The notes beneath the pieces are model-generated. The model searched no databases. It worked only from the letters and a program-made list of their open reading frames with translations, and had not been told where the DNA came from. The translations under genes were made by a program, and so were the position numbers. Below, piece after piece: positions 24,664 to 36,299 of a DNA stretch of 64,000 nucleotides; the first letter of the stretch is position 1, and every line of letters begins with the position of its first letter. Source of the DNA: Diprion similis (Eukaryota; Arthropoda; Insecta; Hymenoptera; Diprionidae); assembly GCF_021155765.1 (NCBI RefSeq), contig NC_060113.1, forward strand, positions 6,835,001-6,899,000, given 5' to 3'.

Positions 24664-27600
24664 ATGGATGTAGCTGGTGATTTGACCCTGCAATGGGTCG
24701 AGGAAGTGGGGAATGTAGTTCACGAGGAAGTAATATGCGACTTAGAAGGGGAGTTAGACACTCCAGAGGAGGAGGTGATTGGGGCTTGTGAAGAAGTAAG
24801 CGTCGAGGACACTGTGGAGGCTGTTCCAGAGTCTTGCCCAGCGCCTGACTCTGAAATTCTCCTTGTACCGCAGTCTAATGACATGGAGTCTATTTACATA
24901 GTACCCCAAGATGGCCAAGGTCATGATTACTTGAATATCCAGGTCACTGAGGAAGTAATTAGTGATAACTGGGACAGACCGGGACAGCATGATGGGTAAA
25001 ATTTAACTTTGATCAGTTTTATGACATTAGAAGAGTCAAAAGTCGGGATTGTTTGCTTACGACCTTTCTCAAACGAGAAATTGTACATAAATTTTTTCTT
25101 GCACAATGCTTGGCAGATAATTCCCGATTCTTAAAGCGCTTCGTAATTGAAGAAAAATCTTGATTGCATATCCCTATTATTAACATTTTGGAAATCGTGA
25201 AAAAATAGAGAATTTAATACTACCAAAGATGTTACAAATTATAAAAGCAAGATGAACATAATTTTTTTTCCCAATTTGTCAACGTACTTCACAAAGAAAC
25301 TAAAAAATTTTAGCATACATTGTTGAGTGAAGTTTTGTTTCAACTTTGTGATTACCTCATTCTTCTTGGTACACTGATCGGAATATTTCAAAATTTTATA
25401 CAAGAATTAATACCTGTGTTATAGACTTAGCTAATTATTTAGATATGCACTATATTCATGTAAATTACAGTGTTGAAATCCCGGAGACTAAAGTGTCGCA
25501 CGACAATTTGCTTGAATATGATGACATGGAAATACCATTGCCGATTGATCAAGATTCATACACAAACACTCGCCCTTATCCGTGCGATTTCTGCAGTCGT
25601 CGGTTCAGGAAAAAAGCAAATCTGATGAATCACATGGTAGCACATCAGACAGATCGTCCTCATGGATGTAATTTGTGCGGTGCTAGATACGTCAGAAAAT
25701 GTGATTTAATGAATCATTTGAAAATTCATGCATATGCACCGTCTCGTGACGGACTAGAAGATGATTTGAATGATGACGATTCCCTCGCCCCAGAAGAGGA
25801 GGAAACAAACAAAGGAAGACGCAAAAAAGTTCAATCGAGTGCACCAAGAAAGCGCAAGAACAACGCAGCGGCGGCAAAGCGGGCTGCTCCTGAAATCAAA
25901 GTTGAGACGGGAAAATATGTGAATAAATCCTATGACTATGTGGATGAAGATATGCGACTTCTGGAAGAAATGACCAACAGAAATTCGGCGAGAGGAAATA
26001 ATTATGCGTCAAGTTCACGGTGGAACGAACAACTGTCCCCGGATCACATTGAACCGCAACCACCACGTTGGCCTATCACAGACCCAACTAAACCGTACGT
26101 TTGCCAACACTGTGGAGTGGGATTTGCCAGAGAGAAGGCTCTGGCTTCTCACTCTCGCGTGCACGGAGGTGATAGTCCATTTGAATGCACTTCCTGTGGT
26201 GATATGTTCTGGGATGTTAATACCCTGCGTGAACACGTTAGAATCAAACATGGAGGCGCTGTGCAATCGGACTTAGAAGAGTACGATAATGATGCAACTT
26301 ATACTGGTGATGAGAGATTTGGAGAATTTTACTGCGATACTTGTGGAGTACCTTTTCACCGTCTGGATCTTCTTAAACGCCATCGAAAGTAAGTAGTGAA
26401 TAATATACAGAATATCTATGTCTTACTATATGGTTACTCTATGATAATGTATCTTTGCACTTGTTTTAATGATAAATTTGTTGGAAATACTTTTCTATCG
26501 TCTTTATTTTTAAACGTCTCAATTTTTCCAGGATTCATGTCAAGCAAGAAACTTCAGAAATGATGACTGAGGGTTCAAGCCAGCATCATGTGTGCAATGT
26601 TTGCGGAGAGTGGTTTGAAGAAGCTTTGGCATTACTTGCACACGCCGAGCTGCATGCCAGGTATTTGTACAGAATGCTTTATCATCTTTGCAACTTTTTA
26701 TGAAAAGCACTTTTACGGGAGATGTTACTGTAAAAGTAAGTACTTCTCGGAATATTTATTTCGAGGGCTAGTTATTGCATCAATTTCACACAGTCCTCAC
26801 GATAAAAAGGTGCATGTCTAGAGTAACAGTAGGCAAGAGATATTTATATTGAATTAATAATTTTTCATATTTCTGTGTAACACTGAGACTTATTTATTAA
26901 TGACTTGATTTGTATGCTTGATACATATATGTACAGAAGTACATTTCTTCAGATTGTTATTCATTGTACTTGATTTCATGCTTTTTGTCATGTAGCGAGG
27001 CTAAAATATTCATGTAAAAGAAAAACATAATATGAAAAATCGAATTCGGAAAATTCATCATCTACACAGAAATCCTAAACAGTCTCAAAATTTAAAGAGA
27101 ATATCTGTTATATGATTTAGGTCACCTAGTCGGCGTTGCTTACTATGTGGCCAAAGGTGTCGAGATGATGCAGAAGTCGCGGAGCATGTCCGTCAAAATC
27201 ATGCGGAGGATGCGCCGCCAAATACTTGCACTCTTTGTGGAAAAACATGCAAAGACAAACGTAGTTTGATCAAGCACTCCTGGGTACACAATGCTGATAA
27301 GACATTTGGATGCACAAAATGTGGCAAACATTTCCACAATAAGGCCAGACTCCGCAGGTACGCTAAGTTTCATTATCAGTAGTTAGTTTATCAATTTTCA
27401 CAATAAATTAATATGCCAATTGACCCCTTGCGAGCTGTCAACTCAACTTCTTGCTGTTAGGAACCAAACTCTGATTACATAACATTTTAATTTTGGATTC
27501 ATTTCATGAAATATAACATGAAATATAAAGATTCTCATTAATTGTTGTGAACCTCATTAAATTTTAACTTCTTAACTGAGTTTGCCGTTTGTTCAAAAGA

Positions 27601-29420
27601 GAATTTCGCTTACAAATGGAAATCTTCAATAGGCATATGGTGTCCCATCGCAATAAGATGGTCGCATGTGATGAGTGCGGCGAAGAATTTCCTGATGGCA
27701 GAGCTCTCGTCAGCCACCGTCACTCGCACAACAAGGATTTGGGTGGGCGTTCTTTCCCCTGTAGGGAATGTGGAAAGACATTTGGTAGCCGTAGTTCTCA
27801 ACAGATTCATATCCGAATTCATACTGGTGAAAGACCGTACGGATGTAGATTCTGTTGGAAAGCATTTGCAGATGGAGGAACACTGAGAAAACATGAACGA
27901 ATACATACCGGTGAAAAGCCTTACGGATGTGCTATCTGCCCTCGAGCTTTTAACCAACGTGTAAGCTGGATTATTAACTGATTGTTAAACGATAATCATT
28001 GATTTGAGTACATGAAATGACCTGTTCAATAATTAAAATTTTTTATAAAAACTTACAGGTCGTTCTGCGTGAACATGTTAGGGCTCATCATTCAGGTCCA
28101 GATCCAAAATGTCATGGCAGTATGACGCCATATCTATGCAAAGTATGCGGTGATTCTTACGGCACATCTGAAGAAATAGTTGCACACATAGTGCAACACT
28201 GTGATGACAATACAGCCTTGCGCCGACAACCGCAAACTGGCCCACGAAAGTATAAAAGGAGGCGCAAGCTCAAGCCTTATGAGACAAATCCTGTTCCCCC
28301 TCGTATGGCTGCAGTGAGTTACGAAGCTCCAGACATTGCATCCGATTCAGACGATAATACAAAACGAAAACTTGGAAAGAAGAACAAACAACAGCACAGG
28401 GCTAATGTAGAAGAAGGTTATCAGAACGTATTGAAAAGTTTTGAAAGTTCGCTGCAGAACATAAGCTCGATAGTAAGTAATTCCAAGGCTAATCCAGCCA
28501 AATCGAAACTTTCGAAAAGAAAGGCCAAGAAAGATGAGAAGAAAAATGAAACACAGACATCTGCTCAGTCCAGTAGACCAAAAATGATTCACACTCAGAA
28601 AACTCGTGTACCGGTTCAGGTTGGTGGCGACGGAGTGAAGAAGGGCCAGAAAACTAAAACCATGGTTACCAGAACTCCCAAAGTTATGCCAAACGAACAT
28701 AAGTCTGGGGTATTTCCCGGCGGTGAAAGAAATAGACCGAGGACTAAAAATGTTAGTTATCATATTGAAGGGAAACTTCAACTTGCCCCAGCAACATTCC
28801 CAACAAAACCAAACGAGGAGCCAGAAAAGATGCACTCGGTGACATTTTTAGAGAAGAATATTAAAATTGAACCAGGATCACAAAAGAGTAGCAGTACTGT
28901 CCACAGTAATAATAACGGCAATATAGCCATAGCAGAGCGAAAGGTGGAGCCTACGTCAAGGAAGAAACCTGCTGTCGTTAAGAAAGTGAGAAAACAAAAG
29001 CAAGTTGTAATAAAACAAGAGCCAAAAGATGATGAGTCGAGTCAAGAAGCGACGCAAAACAACAACAATGCAATAGAAATGCATCAAACGAGTCATATGT
29101 TAGATAATGCCATGGATGGTAACAATTTAGAAGTTGCTTATGAAGCGAGCATCGTTACAGCTGAAGAAGAATCCATCCTTCCTGATTTAGATACACGCAC
29201 TATCCATAACGAAGTTGCTGAAAAAGAAAGTTTTCAACTAAGCGTTAAAATGCTTGGATCATCACCGCACAGAATGTTGGCCGTACATCACGTTATCACA
29301 CCAGTCGACGAGGTTCCAGAGACCATAATTCCGGATGCTGTTGAATACACGTGCGAAATGTGTTCAGCCGTATTTTCAAGCCGTGCAGAGCTTTTGGTTC
29401 ACGTTCCGATACACATTTGA
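24664..29420 (+). CDS. C2H2 zinc-finger protein with 15 fingers
   Basis: Probably a nuclear DNA-binding transcription or chromatin factor. Coding exons: 24664-24995, 25471-26388, 26532-26660, 27121-27357, 27633-27960, 28059-29420. They total 3306 bases, 1101 codons plus TGA, and three finger-coding stretches are completed only by the splicing. The first coding exon begins at acceptor 24635; I chose the ATG at 24664 (context AACGAGATGG). The N-terminus (1-145) is acidic with no ZAD, BTB or SET domain visible. Fingers start near residues 147, 175, 320, 348, 397, 436, 464, 494, 522, 549, 580, 608, 636, 673 and 1078. Only fingers 11-13 have canonical TGERP/TGEKP linkers. A basic segment (KYKRRRKLKP) after finger 14 may be a nuclear signal. 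A 380-residue low-complexity region rich in K, S and N separates finger 14 from the C-terminal finger 15, which ends one residue before the stop. I do not recognise the specific orthologue. Confidence 0.93.
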
Positions 29421-29900
29421 TTGCATTTGATTGATGTTACAGGAGAAGCATCCAGGTTTGTTCAATTGTAGGCCTCTTTTTGTCTAATTAATGTTTTTTT
29501 TTTGTCAATGCCGTTATGGATCCTGAACAAACTCGGCTTAGGTATCTAATCGTTTCAGTTGATCATACACATGGGTTCAAGCCAAAGCCCCCTATGCTTG
29601 TTACTCTATGAGTTATACCACGTTTATTGTTGCATGTTCTACATTTTCATTGTATTGAGTTTTTGCAAAAGAAGAAAAAAACAAACCAAAAAAATTTTGT
29701 TCACTCGATTATACATGATGATATATTTGCGCTGTCGAGTTTATACTCTTTCCTAAGCATCATTTGTTGCACCGAAATTCATACTATGCAGTACGATGAG
29801 GGTAAATCACAAAACGAGCTGGGATTAACAGTTATTTTGTCATTGAAGATAAAAGGATAACGAAATTTTCAATAAATTTAGAATAGACCATTGAAATAGA
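29421..29900 (+). other. 3' UTR of the zinc-finger gene
   Basis: AATAAA at 29871-29876 is the nearest good polyadenylation signal after the stop. The short open frames at 29559-29860 are AT-rich and unsupported. Confidence 0.55.
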
Positions 29901-32900
29901 ATTTCAGCATAAAATGACTGTAAAAAATCTATGTTGATGTAATCATTGATGTTTTACTTAGGTAAATTCAAAGATAATGTATATTACCTAAATTTATTCA
30001 TCAATTACTATAAAATGTATATTATAACTTTCGTCTATATTCAATTATTGCATAACCGGTTTCCACTCTGTGGCTCATTCGTTTTCTTTGCTTAACTTTA
30101 CATTTGGTCTTTTATTATTAAATTTAATGTAATTATTTCTGAGTTTTAAGAATATATAGTAGTTTATTGAATTCAACGTTAATGTTATTTTATGAAACAT
30201 GGTTATTCATTTTCAGATACTGGCAATATAATGCCATATTATAGGGGTATTAAAGATAATAATAACTAAAGTTTATAACGTATGAAAATTGTGTGTATTC
30301 ATAATTAGGTATCTTGTAACAATATTTTGAAAAACAGGCCAAATATTAGCCAAATGTTCATATTTTTTTGTCAATACGGCAGTAGTTAAATTCGTCATAG
30401 CGTACTAGAGCAATTATTTTATGATAGCTATCTGTTTGGAGTATAATACGTAAATGTACATACAAAAAAAATGAGAACAAGACAGTATTAATCTTATCTG
30501 ATTAACTTTACTGGTATACAGTGTTTTCGTTTTTTTGTATATACCCATTTAACGTTTTGATCTTATATCTATACTCCCAAATTTAAAGAGTAACAATTTG
30601 TATTCATTTTTCTGCTAAACATTTGTGATTTAATTTTTTGAAACCTACGACAAAATAATTACTGTAACACCTACAGTCGTAGTAAGCAAGAGAAAAATTT
30701 GACAAATTAGAATCCCAATAAACACAATCGATCTTTACAAGCATACTATATTTACTAATGAGAGGGGAAAAAATATGTACATAAACAAACAAGAAATTTT
30801 GCAGATTTATAAACATACCTCTAGATTTTGTATGCCAACAAGTTATGATTTAGCAGGATATTTGAATATTTTATAATGACATAGACGTCAATAAAAAAAA
30901 AAAAAAAAAAAAAAATTACCTATATAACAGATACTTCCTTACTTTATAAACGGATTCTCCATCGAGTATAATAAATATTAATAACTTGTGTGAATTGTAA
31001 GGTTCGCAACTATACTAATCAATATTTCAATATCGCCTTTTGGGTTATAAAAATATTATTATATAATATGGCATTGCCAGTATCGTACAAAATGGGCTGC
31101 TTGGTTAAATTATTTCAATTTTTCTTACTCACTAGTTTGCAATCTTTAACAACCTCTAGCATTAACCATGTGAATACAGAGTTAGATATTTTTATTCACA
31201 ATTTAATTATTACATTCTTGTTTAGTTCTTAGCATTATTCAAACAGCTTTAAGATCAGTTTGATATAATAAATAATTACTATTTTATAAATTTAGTCGAT
31301 AATGACATCATAAAGAAATTGAATTAAAAGTCTTTTTAATTTCACATTCTTCAACTTATAGTAATATGTTGATATCGTTTTATGTCTTATTTATCGAGAT
31401 GGTACCACTATGGTTCTTTGTTTTAAATTGTTACAGCAACGGAGTTGGCGTAACATGTATGTACGTACATGGCATTGCAAAGAATACGATAAATGCTGTT
31501 CAAAAATAGTTCTGTATTAAAATTTTTCAGTTTGTTAAGCTTAAGATTTAAGTGATTTGCAGTTACACCTCTCATATTAACGAGCTCTCTGCAGAATATA
31601 AAATCAATAAAAAAAATCCGCACTGTTGAAAGCGCTCTTATTTAAAAATTATAAGAAAATTAAGGAGATTAGTTTACCAGGAATCGCAATAAATTAGTGA
31701 CACCAAAGTACGTCTTCATCTTAGGAAAAATGATTCGCATTTGCATTTGTAAAACATTCACTGATTTAATAATCGTGCAAATTCACTCCGGCATACTATA
31801 AAGACCACAGTTGCCTTGTCAATTAGCAATCAATATAAGTTTTGTAACGCATTATAACTTGAGCTAATGGTTGAAAAATTAAACAATGTTCATAATACAC
31901 CTACTTTTTCTGGTGAAAACTTTGTTTACATACAAAGGTTATAGAATTATAACTTAGCCCCAAAGATATTTTACGCAGTGTATTTGTAATTATTTGAAAG
32001 GTGGCTAATTGCAGAAAATTCCGTGCTTGAAAATATTCTAAATTATCTTATGTAATATAAAATGTGAGTTGTGGCATTGGGTTAGGATCAAGAAAATACA
32101 CAATCGGTGAATATACCTATATTAGATAAAGTTGAAAAATGTTAACAGAATTAAATTTTTCGGTTACTCCCAATTTATCTGGAGGCTTTTAATTATACAT
32201 TTTGCGATTACCACATGGAGCAGCCGGTACAGTGGCGTATAATAATAAAAATACATCTAACAAATACTAAATTTTTAAGCCATTTTGTTACATGAAGTAT
32301 AATAGTAATAAAACTATTTGAAAATCATGAAATACTTATCATGAGTGTGGAAGTAATTGGTATTGAACTTGAGAAACAGAAAAAATTTAATAAAACAATT
32401 AGTTACTCAATACATAGATGGATAATGCCATGTTATCATAGGTATGTAAGACTTTTAATGAATTTAAGAAACCTTATGTGTGTGTGTGTATATATATACA
32501 CACATGTATACATACATGTACAAGTTCATTTGTAATTTATGCTCCACGAAATGATTATTATCACTTACTCTATAGAGATTGAGTTAAGGTTGCAAGTATA
32601 AAAATATTCATTCATATACGCGGGATTGACCAGAAAAGAGTAGCAAGTTGTAAATATTGTTATATCTTGGGTTTAGTAAGGTGGTGCAATTTAATGTTAA
32701 TCGTAGTTGTATTTTTATTTGAATAAATCTTTAATAGATACATGTTTTATAAAGGGAAACGTTACTATCTAAGCCCGCTCTCGTACTGGCCCAACTGACC
32801 TTAGTTTGCCAGGTCCACTAAATTTATTGCAATTGAATATTTAAATTGTGTATCGAATCTATTACGTATGAGTTTAATATACAGCATTTAAGTCGTACAG

Positions 32901-33100
32901 GTTCATAGTAAGTGAGTCGCACAACGACGCAGTCTAAAATGGATTATTCGATGCAATATCGTGAATCAGACAAACACATTATTCATACTGCGACGTGAAC
33001 AAAAAAAGTGAAAAAATTTATGTTACAATCTTTAGAAAATACTTCTTTCGTGGAATGATATCATACATTCTGTACATTTCTTCCTCAAACCGCATACCTT
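29901..33100. other. AT-rich intergenic DNA
   Basis: No gene is supported. An AATAA followed by a run of about 23 A occurs at about 30888-30916, either simple sequence or the tail of an old retroposed copy. A (GT)n/(TA)n/(CA)n self-complementary microsatellite lies at about 32476-32518. The several 60-80 codon frames are what AT-rich DNA gives by chance. Confidence 0.5.
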
Positions 33101-33105
33101 TACGG

Positions 33106-33218
33106 AAAAAACTCTCAACTTGGGTGTATATTCGTATCCCCAACTCATAAATGATGTTAAATTCCTATGAGAAAAAAGTTGAGGGTACGAATTGACACCC
33201 GAGTTGAGGTTTTTTTTT
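33106..33218. repeat. imperfect inverted repeat / hairpin
   Basis: The left arm (33106-33150), with AACTTGGGTGT...ATTCGTATCCCCAACT, pairs with the right arm (about 33172-33218), with AGTTGAGGGTACGAATT...ACACCCGAGTTGAGG. The arms are about 45 bases with several mismatches and a loop of roughly 20-25 bases. It could be a remnant of a small foldback element or a transcribed hairpin. Size and mismatch pattern are compatible with a microRNA-like precursor, but no known mature sequence is recognised. Confidence 0.65.
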
Positions 33219-34169
33219 ATACAGATTATAGATAGAAGTACTGGCACTGCTGCGACAAGACTGGAAGAAGTTCACCTCAATGGATCCGAGCATCACTGAG
33301 CCAGGATTATGTCCAATGATCTGGTGACTGAAACCTTTTCTGTTCCTCCGAGTCTCAATGGCTTGGCAACTAATACCTGACCAGATAGTTCTGAAATTCC
33401 TACGACGGTAATTTATTCCCATTCTTATCAGCCATAAGGGAGAACAAGTTTACGCTTGTGATTCTCAGAGATAACGAACAAGAAATATATTAGCGAAATG
33501 CGATAAATACTGGGAAGTTGCGGTCAATCTCAGGTAATCGGGAGATAGAAATTTTTTAAATAACTGCAATTTCTAAAAATCCAATTGTAATTCATTTTTT
33601 TCTCCCGAGTGCACAACCCCTTGTCTCGGAAATAGCTTCATCTAAAAATCTGAAATCTACAGAACTTTACATTCAAATGATGGGTAAGAAAAATTGCCGT
33701 GCTCTATTTTTCGGAACGCATGTTTTTAGGGAAAATAATTCAATGTTTAAATTTTTTCGAAGTCCCACAATGATTTCGGAAACGGCTGGTGGATAAAACG
33801 GCAAATTATCAGTTCAGTCGCTAGCCGGCCAAATGCTTAAATGAGTCAGTTATTTGTACGGGTCAATATTATATTTTACTTTCTAGCTGTTCTCGCAGAT
33901 AGCACCCAAATTGCGTATTTGAAGCTGTGCTGCATCAATTATGTACATACAATTCCATTAGAATTTGACATTTCCCAAACTACGGCAATAAAATAAGGAA
34001 AAGAAGTGCCAAAATGTATCATAAGATTTATCGATTTTAATTTTTGATAGTGTTAATAGGGATATACTTGTCTAAAAGCTAAAAGCAATAGATATCAACG
34101 GTAAAATGCTTACAATGATTAGGGCAATATACAGATGCACCAGGGGGTGTCAAATTATTAGCTTAAGGC
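33219..34169. other. intergenic DNA before the satellite edge
   Basis: No gene or repeat that I can support. Its composition is somewhat less AT-biased than the preceding stretch. The 85-codon minus-strand frame at 33165-33422 overlaps the hairpin and shows no domain. Confidence 0.45.
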
Positions 34170-34931
34170 TTGCAGATGACTAGGAAGGATTGAAAAAATG
34201 CAGAATCAATTCAAACGACTCTTTCTCCAGACTAATTGGACCCTCAGGAATGCGAAAAAGACATCCAGAACACGGTAGAGCCAACAACTGAGAAAGTAAG
34301 GAGAATTTTCGGCGTTTTTTGGCTGTCACTATTGATCCGTTACACACAGCGTTTTTAAACTGCACGACATTGATTGCTTCCGCAAAACTACGTCGATATA
34401 GGGTCTCAATGGGTTTATTATCACCTTTTTCAAAATCGCCCAAAAATGACCCAAAAAAATTAAAACTTTACTTTTTTTTTCATTTTCAGAGCAAAAGTTC
34501 TTTCAGCTCAGCATCAATTTGAACGACTTTTTCTAGACTAATTGGACCCTTAGGAATGCGAAGAAGACATCCAGAACAGCGTAGGGCCAGCAGCTAAAGA
34601 AATATAAAGGATTTTTGTTGTTTTTTCGGTGTCACTCTTGATCCATTGCTCGCAGCGTCGCTAAGACTACGCGCGATCGAGTCCTCTCGCGAAATTACGT
34701 CGATAATAGGTATGAATGAATCGATTTCAGGATTTATCAAAATCCGCAAAAAATGGACTAAAAAAACCAGAAGGGTTGACCGTCCTTTTTTTGAGTGAAA
34801 AACTCTTCATCTCAGAATAAATTCAAACAACCTTTCACAGAATAATGAAGACCCACGTATTGCAGAAAAGGTATTTGGAGCATCGTGGGACCAACGCCTG
34901 AGAAGATGCAAAGAAAAGACAGAAGAATTTC
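34170..34931 (+). repeat. diverged edge monomers of the 312-bp satellite
   Basis: Between two and three decayed monomers are recognisable in the same orientation as the main array. Landmarks include GACTAATTGGACCCT(C/T)AGGAATGCG at about 34230 and 34540, matching the array's GGCTAATTGGAACCCCAGGAACTC, and TGATCC(G/A)TT...GCAGCG at about 34335 and 34640, about 308 bases apart. Similarity to the array is much lower than between neighbouring monomers further right, as expected for old copies stranded at an array edge. Confidence 0.85.
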
Positions 34932-35440
34932 TGTAAGTGTAATCTATTTTATTCCACGTTATGTAAAGTAGTAACAATACGATCGGGACTGAAAGTGCAC
35001 TGACTAAACTACTTATACATCTCGTTTCCTATAGAGGTGTATTGCACTTGTACTCAGGCCGGGACTGAAAGTGCGGTGACGAACTACAATAGTAGCTATC
35101 TGATACAACAGTGTTCCTATTCTGTTTAATGCAATATATATCCTCTATATGTATAGTAGTCGGACTCCTTCTGTAATGTTCGGTCATTGTATTGTATTTT
35201 TTGTGTCTTAAACCCCAATAAGATTAGCAATATTATACTAATTACGTCACTGAGTATATTATTATGGTAATTACTGATATATGTATATCATTATTAGTAT
35301 AGTGTGCTAGTACACCATATAAGAACTATAGGATACCAAAACTTGGTAGAGTAGTATACACTGACACCTAGACACTTGTACTAGAAAATATGGTACATTG
35401 AATAAACTGAAACTGTGTAGCTATGAATTTGTGATTTTTC
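34932..35440. mobile_element. about 0.5-kb insertion interrupting the edge satellite, possibly a solo LTR
   Basis: The satellite pattern stops at about 34930 and resumes at about 35440-35470, and the missing phase is consistent with an insertion into one monomer. Inside are two copies of CGGGACTGAAAGTGC about 75 bases apart (near 34984 and 35060), a TATA-like CATATAAG at 35316-35323 and AATAAA at 35401-35406. That arrangement resembles an LTR promoter plus polyadenylation signal. The left end would begin TGTAAGTG, but I cannot find a matching CA end or a clear target duplication, so the class is a guess. Confidence 0.4.
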
Positions 35441-36110
35441 GCTTCCGCGTCTTTGAAAACACGATAAAAATTTGATGACCTTCAGTCGTAAGTTTTATAT
35501 GCGCAATATGTGCCTCAGGCGGAATTCCGTCGATATTAGATATAAATTAATCAAGTTCGGCGTTTTCCAAATTCGGCCTAATATGGACCGGAAATGTCAA
35601 AAAATGGTTGGCTTTGCTTTTTTGCTGTTTTCAGTGCTGGGAAATTTTTCGCCTCAGAATCGTTGTGCAAAAATCTTTTCCGACTAATTGGACCACCAGG
35701 TATGCAGTTAACGCAGCATTAGGAGCATAGTACTGACAGTATTGTAACTACGAAGGAGGAACAAACAGTACAGAAATAGAAAACAAAATGTTTCAATTTA
35801 TGACTGTAACTCTTGATCTCTTGCTCTGAGCGTATTGAGACTGCATCCAATCGATTCCTCTCGCAAAATTCATCAAAATAGGGTTAAACAGAACTGTTTG
35901 CAGGACTTTCAAATTCGTCGGTGTTTTCGCTAGAAATCCAAAAGGGTTCGCCTTACATTTTTCGTGATTTTCGGAGCCGAATATTTTCCGTCTCGGAATC
36001 AACTTGTATGACCCTTTCGGGCTCAATTACACACCCAGGAACTCGTAAAACACATGAAAGAGAGCGTAGGACCAGCAACAGAGAAATGACGATGGAAATC
36101 ATGAGTTTTA
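35441..36110 (+). repeat. diverged edge monomers of the 312-bp satellite (second part)
   Basis: About two monomers, closer to the consensus than those at 34.2-34.9 kb but still with many substitutions. Examples are CGACTAATTGGACCACCAGG near 35680 and TGACTGTAACTCTTGATC near 35803. Similarity rises towards 36.1 kb, where the homogeneous array begins. Confidence 0.85.
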
Positions 36111-36231
36111 CGGCTGTAACTTTTCAGCTATCGCTCGCAGCGTAATGGGACTGCGCTCAATCGATTTCTCTCGCAAAATTACGTCGGAATAGTGCCTGAA
36201 AGAATTAATTGCAGCACTTTTCAAAGTCATC

Positions 36232-36299
36232 GAAATTTTCGCCAAAAATCCAAAGGGGTTAGCCTTACTTTTTTTGCGATTTTTGGAGCCGAAAATTTC
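36232..36299. repeat. imperfect dyad inside the satellite monomer (first of about 89)
   Basis: In this monomer GAAATTTTCG-CC-AAAAATC begins at 36232, and GATTTTTGG-AGC-CGAAAATTTC ends at 36299. The two arms are inverted copies with a small bulge, separated by about 27 bases that include the variable T-run. The same structure is kept in nearly every monomer of the array. Confidence 0.85.

Noticed and set aside
27610..27957. Minus-strand frame of 115 codons opposite the zinc fingers.
   Set aside because: It is an antisense shadow of the finger repeats, whose + strand frame is spliced and structurally exact.
28347..28835. Minus-strand frame of 162 codons opposite the last zinc-finger exon.
   Set aside because: Shadow of the lysine-rich coding sequence; it contains no recognisable domain.
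36120..36200. A CENP-B box candidate around TTTCGATCCGTTGCTCGCAG in the monomer.
   Set aside because: Only the TTCG core fits; the central A and the CGGG of the consensus are absent. I found no better match in the monomer.
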